Positions 1 to 11,277 of a DNA stretch of 64,000 nucleotides are shown here, one piece after another. The notes under the pieces were generated by a model. That model saw nothing but the letters and a program-made list of their open reading frames with translations, ran no database searches and was not told the DNA's origin. This stretch comes from Neolentinus lepideus HHB14362 ss-1 (Eukaryota; Basidiomycota; Agaricomycetes; Gloeophyllales; Gloeophyllaceae), in the NCBI GenBank assembly GCA_001632425.1, contig KV425554.1, positions 356,634 to 420,633 on the forward strand, in the 5' to 3' direction. Both the position numbers and the translations under genes were made by a program. Positions within the stretch are counted from its first letter, which is position 1; every line of letters starts with the position of its first letter.

Positions 1-3000
1 GCAATGCGCGCAAGGGCTCCCCACCTGCTCTTGTGAGTTTGGCACCTTCGGTGAATGCAAATGGGGTATGAGACTGCTGAGCTTGAAGGACAGCACTGTA
101 AGCGGTTTGCCAGTAGCTAGCCTTCCTGGCTATCTTGGCGCTCGACACCCAGGATCGACCGATTTCGGCTTCGATCAGTTTATCGTGTTTCCCACTAGAA
201 AATACATCAGCATCCTGAGGCTCAAGAGGATATGTGTCTTACCTGAATAGAGCAAATGCGGTACGTCGCATGCTTAAAATTGGTTCGCGCGCTCGAAATG
301 TTGGTAGAGTGGATTCCAAGCGTGTCGACAGACGCTTCGAAAGAGTAGTCATCGAACTACGGACTTGTTGGCTAGTACCACGTCCCGCTTGTGATATCGT
401 CTGATGGATAACTTCGAGTTCATGTATCTTGTGCAAGTCGAGCACGGATTCGTACGCTCTCCTGTACCCTTGTGGACCTGATGTTGTGACAACCGAGCCC
501 AGGAACGTTCGTGCTTGAGACAAAGATGAAACAATGTTGTGCGAGTCTTGAGTCTGCATTGCAAGAAGGACGCGAGCAATCGCAAGCCGTGGTGTTTCTT
601 CGGAGCTGCGATCAGCTACCGTCCTTACCTCTTCCCAGTCGCCAACCATCCAGGCACTCTCGGCTTGGAATCCGGCGAGCTTGTCCTGCCATTCTGGATG
701 TCTGGTCAGAACACCTCTAACATGAGTGCGCAGCGTATCTGCCGGGTATCTCAGCCTCAGCGTACGCTTTCATAAAGTGATTTCTTACCATGGTGACCCA
801 GATTGCGTAGACATCGCAGAAGACCCAAGTGAGAGTCAAGATCGTGAGGCCCTTGTTGCAGCCTAACCTCCCAGCAGCTTTGAGCAGACGTCCAGTGGCC
901 CATACTCTCGTGTTGGCGTATCTGATGCTCGAGAGACGGAGAAAGAATCAGGGTGGAGATGCCCTCCATACCGTCCGGTTCATCTATATTGGCATAGATC
1001 TCATGCAAATGTTCATAGTATTCCTGAAGATCTGCGGTCTGAACATTGCGTTCCCGCATCTCTACAAGTTGACGTTCAAAGCTCATCAGAGAGCGGGCGA
1101 AAGCTTTGCACTTAAGTGCCGCCTTGGCCATGAGACCTTGGTCGATACTGCTCAAAATCGAAACCACCCGGAGAACCTGCTCCTCTGAATCGGCGTCACC
1201 GGGGTGTATTCGTGACCTTCTGCTATCTGCCCTTTTTCTGGAGATATCTTGCCGCATTAGCCGTACCCACTTGCTGAGGTGATCCATTAGACTGAAAACG
1301 GCCTGTACATACCCAGTTAAGATACAGCATTACTGATATAGGTGGGAGAATCACCAACCCGAGCGCTTAGCAGTTTCTTGTCGACGGAAGAGGTGCTTCC
1401 TGGGTCGACTAAGTCTTCCAGCACTGCCAACACTTCGGAGAGAATACTCTGGGCCTCGTTAGCGTTTCCTGACACCAGAATATTGACAACTAGGTGCGGC
1501 AAGAGGTGATGAGCCACCGCGACGTCCTTGTTTCGTACTGCCGATCGAAAGACACCAAAAATGCGCTGAGCCGACGAGCCTGATGTTTGCGTAATGAGGT
1601 ATGCTGTCCACAACTGAAGCCATTCTCTGTAAGTCGGCTTGTGATGGTAGATAGGATGCTGAATGTCTGGCAAAGACCTTTCTTGTAGGGTGTAACGGGC
1701 CTCCAATAGGGGCGCCACAGTCTCGAGAATGTGTTTCGGCAGACTGTTCCAGCGACTACGAACCTTCAAAGGAACAGATCCCGAAGAGCCGGCCCCAACT
1801 AGAGCAGGTGTGAACTTACAGAATCGAAGAAGTTCCTGGATAGCATATGCAAGATGGCCCTGATACTTGATATCGCTTGTCGAGCGGAAGGCTCCCACCA
1901 GCACGTCTTGGATGAGGTGTATTGCGAAGGTGACAGCTTCGTTCTCGTCTTGAAAGTTATCTAGAACGAACATGCGAGGGTCATTATGGCCGAGTTCAAA
2001 TCTGTCCGGATCTAAGGCTCCTAGAATTCCTATGCATTCGTACGCCAGAAGACGGATCGAGTCGATTTCTTCTCCGTCACGAGTCGCATTGTCTATGAGC
2101 GTCGTCATCGCTCGTCCAATGATAGGATCAAAGACATCTCCAGAAGCCATCATACGTATAAATTCAGACTCGGCGGATACCAGATACTGTTTCAGCTCCT
2201 TCATGGCTTGAACAGCAACTATTAGATTATCGCTCGAAGATCTCTCGAGAAGACGAAGGAAGGCTGCTTTAGGCGTACAGCCTTGTCTGATCTGCGCAAG
2301 GCGTTCTTGCAGAGGCACCAGCTCCGTGACAGAAGACATGTCAATGACATCCTCCAGGTAATGTCCCAGACTTTGTCCCAAGTCAACCACGATGTAGCTT
2401 ATACATTGTTTTGCGGTTGTCCGGGCTGATTCAGGGAAATGCGACCAAACTGACACGAAGGCAGCTGTTGTCGGGCCGACATAAGGACCGACATCTTCGG
2501 CGCTAAGAGTAGTCAGGAACTTGTACCAGCTATTCAGTGTGGCAGCAGAAAGCTGACTGGCGCCCAACATGGTCTGCATAGTCGCCATGATCTACAATTT
2601 GCTTGTCTCGAAATTTGTTATAGTTAGTAGCTAAAGATGGTTGACGTACTTGAGGAGCAACATTGCTGACAGACGGCCCAATTCTAACGATCACAGCGCC
2701 TAGGCTGCGGAGAATCTGACGCTTAGCTTCTAACGACTTCTTGCCTTGTACTTCCTGTAGCATCTCGTTCATGTGGGTGATAATACCCAGAATGTGTGTT
2801 TTGAGGAAAGCGCCCAAATGCTCCTCGGTAGACGAGTGGGCTGTCCTTGTGGTCGTGTGTAAGGTCTGTTCAACCTTCTGTAGACCTCGGAGACCCTGGG
2901 TAACGCATGCATCAACGATCTACGAGCGAAGGGAAGTGCCTTACCAGAGCCGCCTTATCTTCAGCCTCGTCGCCCATCACAATTATGAGGTCTGCTAATA

Positions 3001-5812
3001 AAGGAATAAGACAGCTCTTAACGACACTCTGGATATCGATTGTAGCACTTTCGGCCGCCTTCCTGAGGACATTCACAATGAAGTCAAGAGCTGCCTTGGT
3101 CTTGAAATCATCCTCGAGAAATATGTGAGCTAGGATATCGTGCGAATGGTTGAGAAAGAGGTTCGATGGTTTCTTTCCGAGATCCCTGCCTATTCTTTCT
3201 AGGACTTTCGAGTTACAGGTCGCAAAGAGTTGAGGCAGTATACGGGGTAAATTAGTCGAGATGAAGTCAGTGGGCGAGATGGACATGAATCGGCAAGACT
3301 CGTTAAGGAGAGTGGGCTCCGTGAGTATGCGAGATACCAGGAATGGAGCAATTTGACCTAGATACGGCGAAATAAGGCTATAAGGAGTCCTTTTCTTTAG
3401 TTGCGTCAGAGAGAGAAGCTAATACAGAAATGCAATGATCGTCAGTCGATTCATCCGCGCGTGCAACGACGGGCATACCTGCACATAAGCAGTCCCCTTC
3501 AAAACCGGGTTCTGCCTTCCGAGCTGAGCAACTAGGCAGCATACGACTTGCCCTAGAACTTCCTGGCCAGCAATTCTAAAGCACTGTATATGCATCCCGA
3601 GACTGGTAAGAATAGACAACGACATACTCACTTTCCAATTGCTCCGATAGTGACCAGAGTTGTCTCTTTCACCGTGTCCTTAGTGGTGTCGAGGACCCTA
3701 TAAAACATGCCAAAAACCGGTTCCATGTTCGCCCACGGGGATGATGAAGTGGTCTGGTACATCTCCGTAAGAGCCACGGCTACCCGACTAATCGCAAGAT
3801 AAGACAACATGACACACGCACACAACTTAGATTCTTACCCAGCTGCTAGCCGAGCACTACGGTTGGCGTCGGTCATACCACGAGTGACCAAGTTCACGAC
3901 GTATTCCGTCTGAACCAAAGTCTTCTGATATGAGACGCCCCTCGCCAGGAGTTGATATGCTTTCTTTCGCACGTCCGGCGTAACTTCTTCGGTTGACCCG
4001 TCCAATAGCTTGGGAACCAATGCGAGACAGATCGCAAGCGTGGGGAGCTTAAATGGTTCTGAAGAGCGCGAGCACGTCCTGTCCTCGGGATGAACGACCG
4101 TACGTAAGTACTCAGACAGTGTGTCGGCAAGTGTTATCCTGAATGGGGCAGGATCTCCTCGTATGGACCTTTGCCAAGTTCCAGTGAGATTGTGGACCAA
4201 AATATCGTTACCGTACCTAGTAGAAAATCTATCTTTGATAGCGTCAAGGATGCGAGCCACAGACCGCTCATGGTCGTCCTCCTCGATGTCCTCGTCCATC
4301 GGATCTAACTCATTGAGTGTAAGAAGTTGCTGCGTGATAGCTTTCACCTCGCTTCGCCAGGCAACGAGACCGTCCTGATCAGTTTGCATGCAATCTTCTT
4401 CAGATTTCTGCAGCTTCTTTCGTATGGATGTCAGCAATGGTCTATATTCATCCATCTCGGACTGCAGAGCGACTACGGTCTCTACGTTAGCGAGGACTTC
4501 AAGATCAAGTTTGTGTGAACACCATTGTAGGTATGCTGCGACTAGTGACTTTGAGCGAGGATATCGGGTGAATATTGGGCATAACCTGATGATGAGGCGG
4601 GGCTTACATGAAATCCCTTTGGCATATCGACCCACTCTGATTCGCTCAGACGCGACAGAACGAATTGAACATAGTCCGACAGCGGCTTACTCGGAGGAGC
4701 TGACAGGAAATATTGCGTTAATGCTTCGTCCATGTCCTGCTCGAGCTCTTGTGGCCCGAGACAAACCCGGCGCCAGAATAGAGTAGTTGCCATATAGTCC
4801 AGCGAATCCTTCGATCCTTCGAGAAACGGGACTGAGAGCAAACGCACACTGTTCATCACTTGGGCCAAACACTGGGCCCTGTGGCTATAATCTCTCAGAT
4901 TTCGGCAGCTGTAACAGGAATCGAAAACTGAGCGAGCCAACACCAGCGCATTCCGTCCAATATCTACTAGAAAACCTTGACATACTAGTGCTGGGGTCAG
5001 AGTATTCGTTATGGTCTCAAGAACCAACGAGCAAAACATCAGGATTTCAGAGACAGTTTTGATAGTAAAATCCGACATAGACTCCTCGCCTTCGGGAATG
5101 GATTGTCGAACTCGCGGCGTGTTTGACAAGGAGATATACAGCGGAAAGTTCGTTGTAGAAGGTAAAACCAAGAGCTCTATATTCTGTTCAATATGATATC
5201 CCACGCAATGTCAATATCTTTACCTTGAGCAAGCTCCGTGCAGCTCGTAAGAATCATCTTGAGTATCTTCCAACAGGGCTGTTCGTTCTTTCCAACGGTT
5301 GAGAGCCCCCCAGCGAAAGCCCTGGCCCAGGCAATCATGGTCTTGAACACCTCCGCCCTGGCTTTCGATGGGTGCGGCATATCGGTGGGCAAATCCTCTC
5401 GTATCTCGGGCCAGACATGCAATCGAAAGCATAGAGAGAACAAAGCATTGAATATCTTGACAGCATAGTCCCCGGTACCCACAAATAGTCCCTCAACTCG
5501 TACAAGCACCCGTTGCAGCATGTTCGTAGTCAGCCCCGCCAGCTTCACCTTCTCCGGCATGAGATCCCATCGTAGTGTCCCAGGGGAAGGGAAACCAATG
5601 AGAAAGTGCTCCGCCAGCCCGGTCGTAATGGGTATCCAGGTGGTCTTAGGAAGACGGTTTGAAGGGTCTCGGCATAGGTGCGACGAGATGAGGCCTTCCA
5701 GAAATCGGAGGAATTCGGTCGACTGACTCTCGTTTGCTAAACTCGAGTATGGTAGTCCTCCAGGAAGCTGAGTCCCAGACGTCAAGTCCATGGTCGGTGG
5801 AGACAAGGTCAA
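1..5812 (-). CDS. ATR: ATR/Mec1/Rad3-type checkpoint PI3K-like kinase, partial (kinase domain off window)
   Basis: Phosphatidylinositol-3-kinase-like protein kinase that signals replication stress and ssDNA in the nucleus with its ATRIP/Ddc2-type partner. Transcription runs leftward, so the window holds the N-terminal HEAT-repeat solenoid, the UME domain (around 2680-2820, starting near AFLKTHILGIITHMNEMLQ) and part of the FAT domain (about 240-1290); the kinase and FATC parts lie beyond base 1. Exons join in frame through short introns that I could place at 5177-5223, 4549-4607, 3788-3838 and 3576-3631, with others at smaller coordinates. The start is either the ATG at 5812 or the one seven codons later at 5791; both are in the same frame. 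An exon reading GKIAGQEVLGQVV matches the ATR HEAT region in style. No internal stop remains after splicing. Family assignment is confident; individual exon edges are less so. Confidence 0.87.
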
Positions 5813-6049
5813 TGGGACATAGCTGTGCTTGTGGCGCCGCGAGAGAAGGAAATCTACTTCGCCACAACGCGCGTTGTCTCTGTGGACGCGCTAACGCCTC
5901 AAAACGTAGATTTCTATTTTTGCCACACCAGAACGCTCATCTGCGTTCGACAGCAGAAATGAAAAGACTTTCAGGCGGAGTTTACAGATGCATGGAAAAC
6001 AGATAAATACACGTCAATGCAAGAAAAAACCCGTAGACAAGGTACAGAA

Positions 6050-7036
6050 TCAAGCTACAGTAGGTTCCACGGAGGGCGAAACGACCGGCGCTGCAGCCTG
6101 AGCTTGTGCCTGAGCTTGTTCCTGAGCTTCTTGTTGAACCTTTAGCTCTTTCTCGCGCTGAACAAAACAGTAAGATCGTTTAAACGAACAATAACAATGG
6201 GCCATACGAACTCTCTTCGCAGCCGCCTTCATCGCGAAATAGTCCTTGTGCAAACCGCACTCCGTCTTCTCCGCTCTATCCGCCCAACGACCGGCCCGCT
6301 CCCCTGCATCTCCCTCAGCGCTCTTCACAGTACTGTGCCAGTCACCAATGCTCTTGTAGCCTTGACCCAATAGCTTATTCCGAGGGACGCTGTTCTCTTT
6401 GATGTAATGCTCGACTAGCGAGAAATTCCAAGCAAAGAGGGGATTGAGCTTTAGGAGGCCTGTACTGTCTAGCTCCAGGGGACTCAGGTTGGCACGGTCG
6501 CCACCTTGAGACGCCCTGCGACCAGTGATGACTGACTTCACCCCCAGTTCGTCGTAAGCCCGCCGTGCTGGCTCGACCTGATTTGATGCATAAGTGACTG
6601 ATGGGCGTGCATCTACGAGCATACGCACCTTGACGGCAAAGTCATACGTGTCTTCGTCCGTTTCCCATAGCTTCTGTCCATACTTTGCCTCGAAATCCTC
6701 CACAGTATTACAGTCATAAGGCTTGTATACATGGACATCTCGGTCGTATCTTTTCTTCACTTCCTCCACCAACTCCAGCGTCTCCGGGAAATGGTGAAGT
6801 GTGTCGATGAAAATTAGCGGGGGAGGGTTGGACGTCAATTTGGACAGCATGTCAATGGCGACCAGACCCGTCAAGCCAAAAGCCGTTGTCTGGTAGAGGT
6901 CTGGAAGGTGCTCAGTGCCCCATCTCAGCATTTCCTGGGGTGTAAGAGTACTAAGGTGGGCGTTAATGCGGTCCAGCTCCTCCTGAGACAAGGGAAGCTG
7001 CAGCGGCTTTGAGAAAGTAGGCTCAGAACCCGACAT
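6050..7036 (-). CDS. MET16: Phosphoadenosine phosphosulfate (PAPS) reductase
   Basis: Thioredoxin-dependent reduction of PAPS to sulfite and PAP in cytosolic sulfate assimilation. The protein has the PP-loop fold of the family: FGLTGLVAIDML near residue 55, the PPLIFIDTLHHFPET strand, a VITGRRASQGG segment, and the catalytic C-terminal motif KTECGLH, whose Cys attacks PAPS. One 54-nt GT-AG intron (6158-6211) lies in frame near the 3' end; removing it joins AAAKR to REKEL. About 310 residues after splicing, longer than the roughly 260 of the yeast enzyme because of a Gln/Ala-rich C-terminal tail. The gene is divergent from the hydrolase at 8141, with a 1.1-kb gap. No CACGTG methionine-regulon box was seen in that gap. 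Confidence 0.93.
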   Translation of the reverse strand: MSGSEPTFSKPLQLPLSQEELDRINAHLSTLTPQEMLRWGTEHLPDLYQTTAFGLTGLVAIDMLSKLTSNPPPLIFIDTLHHFPETLELVEEVKKRYDRDVHVYKPYDCNTVEDFEAKYGQKLWETDEDTYDFAVKVRMLVDARPSVTYASNQVEPARRAYDELGVKSVITGRRASQGGDRANLSPLELDSTGLLKLNPLFAWNFSLVEHYIKENSVPRNKLLGQGYKSIGDWHSTVKSAEGDAGERAGRWADRAEKTECGLHKDYFAMKAAAKRVRMAHCYCSFKRSYCFVQREKELKVQQEAQEQAQAQAQAAAPVVSPSVEPTVA

Positions 7037-8140
7037 ATACCACAGTCAAGAAGCAGTCAAGAGAATGGAGGGAAGGAGCACTGCTGAGGTCCATTCTTAT
7101 GCGCTTGGGACAGAGTTATGCCATCGTTTCGCTGCCAGGGTGGTCGCGACATTATTCAGCTGGGCCGACAGTCACGCCGGCGGTGGTGGCCCAATCGAAC
7201 ATCGTCGAATGGGCTGAATTCCAGATTGAGGCGATGTCTGCGTGATACAGCGATGAGAATGGTGACGGGTTTGGCAGATATCTGGAATTGAGCGTTCTCG
7301 ACGATTGGGCGCACACACTTCACTTACAATCACGTCCACCTGTTTGTATACTGTTCATCACTACAGTCGTGGAAACCGGTGCTATTATTTAGGACCTTAT
7401 TGGTCTATGGTTTATGGAATTGTTTTTTTGCACCGGAAGAACTGACATGGGTACGTTCATTCCAGGTTCTCGGATACTGACTGCTCTCATGGCAGGAAAG
7501 ATGGTCTCGCCTAGAGAGTGTCAGAGAGTGTAACAAGCCACAGTACTCCGGGAGCGATGGGGGAATTCTAGATCCATCGCCGGGTATATGGCTTCCCGTT
7601 GCGAGCATCCCCTCTACGAGATGTCAAGTCTCAGAGAGATATTGATCACCTGAGTGGAGATCTCGAAGGGACTGTTAGGAACGATCTGTCATGGGAGCGA
7701 TGTATGTTTGCAGCTTTTCATTGTTGCTGGTGTCACGACTGACAATGCAAGATGGACATGGCTCTCACTATAGTCCTCGGGCCCGCCTCCCTTCAGGAAA
7801 TTTTCATTATCTACTCGGTATCAGCCATCATGGCTTGCCTGCTGTTCTCGCAAGAGGAGTCACGGTTTCCTTGATTTTTATGCGGAATCTTTCGAACGCT
7901 GACTCCAGTGATGTGTTCAAACTGACCCGTGGAGACTGTTGGAACCACGGTAGAATCCTGTTGCTTTCCGAGGCTTGACCGAAATGATATACCTCCGGCA
8001 GTTTTAGTGGCCACGACCGTGGACACACTGCAAGGTTCTGTCTGGGTCAGCTGTTCCTCGAATTAACATACAGTATTACCATAGGCTCCGTCGTCATCCT
8101 TATAATCAAAACTTCGTTCTCGAGTCTGGTCACCCTCGTC
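7037..8140. other. Intergenic, divergent upstream region of PAPS reductase and alpha/beta hydrolase genes
   Basis: Short open frames occur on both strands but none shows a recognisable domain or splice continuity. It probably holds both promoters. I see no repeat or RNA gene. Confidence 0.5.
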
Positions 8141-9453
8141 ATGACCTACTTCAGGTTTCGACATCAGCCATTCAAGACTCTGTACGTCGCCTACAGGGTG
8201 ATCAGTGTGCCTCTTATCTGGATTCCTCTTAATGCTCTGAAGTCCTTGATACCTTATTTGAGACCAAAGCATACATGGACCATAACTCGCTCAATTGGCC
8301 TATACATCCTCCAAGCTGGTCTCATAACCCGCTTCACCGTCGGGTTCGATCGATTTCTTCTTCCTAAAGAAAGACAACATATCAATGAGAGTTTGGGAGA
8401 GGTCCTGGTGGATGGGGTGCCGGAGGAGCTGATAAAAGGAGAAGTCGCTGAAATCGCGAAGATCAATCACGTCGCTCCAGAGCAAGTATCGGGATATTGG
8501 TTCTTGAAAGATGGCAAACTTACTAGCCTCGAGCGTCACGCATATACCGATGAGAAGGTCCTCTTTTATCTGCACGGTAGGTATCTGTAGCAACCATTGT
8601 AAGCTTTCAATTGACTTCGGGTGATGTAGGTGGCGGATACATTGTGAGATTCGATATCTTCCTGTTCGAGGATGAGTCATGATTTCAGGATTAGTCTGGA
8701 ACAATATCCAGCAAAGAAAATTACTTCAAGACTCTGCGAGGCATGCTGGACCACTCTTTCCCGAGTAACGCCCGCGCATTCGGCCTCGAATACCGTTTGA
8801 CGAGTGCATTGCCATTCGATCCCTATGCACCATTCCCTGCTGCACTGATTGACGCGCTCTCCGGGTATCACTATCTCATCACGACCATGGGATTCCTCCC
8901 TGAAAATATTGTCATCGCCGGTGATTCAGCGGGAGGCCACTTGGCGTTCGGCCTTGCGCGCTATCTCTGCATGGAGAAACTTTCGGAACTGCCTCCTCCC
9001 AGAGGGTTCATCCTCCTACACCCAACAGCCGATTGGGCCTTGACCGACCTACACTTGCCCTCATCGTCCCTGCACACCAATTACTACACTGACTATGTTG
9101 ATCCGTTCCTAAAATCAGGGTATGTTAGGCGTGGTCTGCTAGGTTCACTGCCGGAGGAGTTTGCGGCCACCAGCCCCTGGATATCACCGGGCTCGTTGCA
9201 GATTCAAGCTGGCGGTCTCTTCCTAGATTTTCCACCCACGCTGATCGTAGCGAGTGGCGCTGAACAGACTGTAGACGGGATGCGTGTCCTGCACGACCGT
9301 CTTGTCAAGGATAACGACGGAAAAAGGATTAGTTGGCTTGAATATCCGGATGCAGTGCATGATTTTCTTTGCTTAACTTGGCATGAGCCAGAGAGGTCGC
9401 AAGCGTTGCGTCACGATATTCGGGAATGGGTCGAACGAGTATACGCGCCTTAG
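8141..9453 (+). CDS. Membrane-anchored alpha/beta hydrolase of the hormone-sensitive-lipase type
   Basis: Serine ester hydrolase; the natural substrate cannot be told. Three exons, 8141-8576, 8630-8643 and 8695-9453, give about 402 residues. The N-terminus has a hydrophobic stretch (about residues 10-40, VISVPLIWIPLNALKSLI), so the enzyme is probably membrane-bound. The oxyanion-hole motif HGGGYI is built across the tiny second exon. The nucleophile elbow reads IAGDSAGGH, and the catalytic His lies in DAVHDFL near the C-terminus. The acid residue is less clear: SGAEQTVDG stands where the usual Asp motif is expected. The splice at 8694 uses the second of two nearby AGs, since the first would bring in a TAG. 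Fungal relatives are often annotated as steryl acetyl hydrolase or esterase. Confidence 0.85.
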
Positions 9454-9662
9454 CCAGATAAAGTCGTGTAACCATAATTTGCGTAGTGAATAAGATATGC
9501 AATGTATAACTACGTCATATTTCAATTTCAAACACGTTAGAAATGTTCGGGCCGGTGTTTAAATTGAACTACCATTCCACGACAACTAGTTGTGCTCGAG
9601 TGCGAGCCACTAGTTTCTCTAATATTCAGGCTGGTCGACGCTCTTTCAACCAGGCTTACATC

Positions 9663-11170
9663 ATGTCTCTGGCCTTAAGACTCTCCACTCAACGCAACAT
9701 ATATAAGGTTACATTGATAGCGCCTCGGCGTGCATCATCTACAGGGTCAAGCGTCCGCGTATGTGCTACAATCATTCTTGATCTTGGGGACTCTAGCTTT
9801 GAATATTCCTAGACTCTGATGGCAACCTTCAAAGATCCAGCGTCGCCATTTTACCTTGCTCCAGGAACAGCTGGTCCAGCGTCTCCGGATGAAATGCCTT
9901 CCTCCACGCATCGTGATATCCATACTTCTTCTTCGACACTGACAGACGATGCAGAGACGTCCCAAGTCTCTGAGAAAAGTACTTCGTCGGCTGACGCGCC
10001 TTCCGTAACTCAGCACGCGCCTCCGTTATCGAGTCAGCCATACGCTTATGATGACGAACGCCGAAAGCTGCGAAGCTTGAATCCCTACGAAGTGAAGCAC
10101 GTCTTGCAGGAACTGGGTTATGATCCCGGATCATTTCTAGAGCAGCGGATTGTTTGGGGTGATATGGACTCCTTCCAGTGAGTCATATCGGGTCGATTCG
10201 CACTTACGTCGGGTAGCTGAACTGGTGTCTCCAATATACTCGCGCTGACTTTGTCAATACGCCTTTCGTGTATCATGGTTGCTCGTCCATATGCTCCGAA
10301 GACATGTAAATAATGTTCGCTACCGTAGGTCGCATTGCTTCTGATGGTAACGGCATTGAGAGCGCAACACTAACCGTCACTATCAACATCAGTCCGCTTC
10401 CTCGAATCGGTGAGTTGTACGGCACCTCCGCTGTGCGGTCCTGTCTCACGACAATAGTCTCGTATCCGATATATGGCAAACCTTGGCCGACGTCTAGGTG
10501 GTCCGAAGAGAGAACAGGCAATGATCAAGGGTAAAGGTGTCTCACTCATCCTCAAATCAATCGATCTATCTTTCCGTAGGCCGGTGACCTACCCTGACAC
10601 AGTATGCCTCTCTCTGTCCTTGCCTCTCCTCATCCTCACTTCGGCTCGACTCTCCGTCAATAGCTTCTGGTCGCACACCGCCCGGTCTGCCCTCCTACCC
10701 TCGAAGGTACCAGCTTCCCCTTTCATGCAATAGCGTACAGCTACACCCAACAAGCGCTGGTCCTCACATCAAACTCTGAATGTGTGTGGTACGACTACGA
10801 TCGGTTGAGGAAGGCCGAGCCCGAGAGGCCTGTTTGGAAGGCCATACTTGAAGTGTCTGAAAGCTGGGCCACCAAGGTAATTGTATACTTAACTAGATGC
10901 CCGGATCTGACCATGCATTCCGCGAAGGTAGAGGTGACATCTTGGCAGTCCTTGGCCCTTGCGCCGGCGTCGGTCCAACTCGCAGTAAAACGGATAGCGA
11001 TGGAGTCTATCTTTCATACTACTGTACTACCTAGAAACCGTAGATGCTTAACCCAAAGGGATTTCATTTTACAGAGAAGCTTGCTGCGGCACAGGGGATG
11101 CTCTGATTATCCTACCTACGGCGGGTCAGAACCTCATGCGATCTCCATTGTACAGAGTAAAGGCTTATAA
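9663..11170 (+). CDS. Hot-dog fold acyl-CoA thioesterase-like protein, probable mitochondrial leader
   Basis: Likely hydrolyses an acyl-CoA thioester. Exons by splice continuity: 9663-9758, 9813-10177, 10302-10324, 10393-10409, 10458-10601 and 10664 to the end. The first exon (MSLALRLSTQRNIYKVTLIA...) is rich in Arg, Ser and Thr and lacks acidic residues, like a mitochondrial presequence. A low-complexity Ser/Thr linker follows, then the hot-dog signature WGDMDSFQHVNNVRYLRF spread over three exons, and ESSRIRYM. Further on are VTYPDTLLVAHRP and AYSYTQQALVL, typical of the C-terminal half of this fold. The last 90 or so codons before the stop at 11168 do not resemble the family, so a further 3' intron or an earlier stop is possible. 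The gene converges with the aldo/keto reductase, 107 bp apart. Confidence 0.8.
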
Positions 11171-11277
11171 GACTACAAAAGGTAAAGTCAAGACCTCTGG
11201 AGAACGAGATTGTGGATGTGTATCAAATCAAGATTTATTCCAGCTTGTAGTTATGTCGCTACCGATTCTCTACACGA

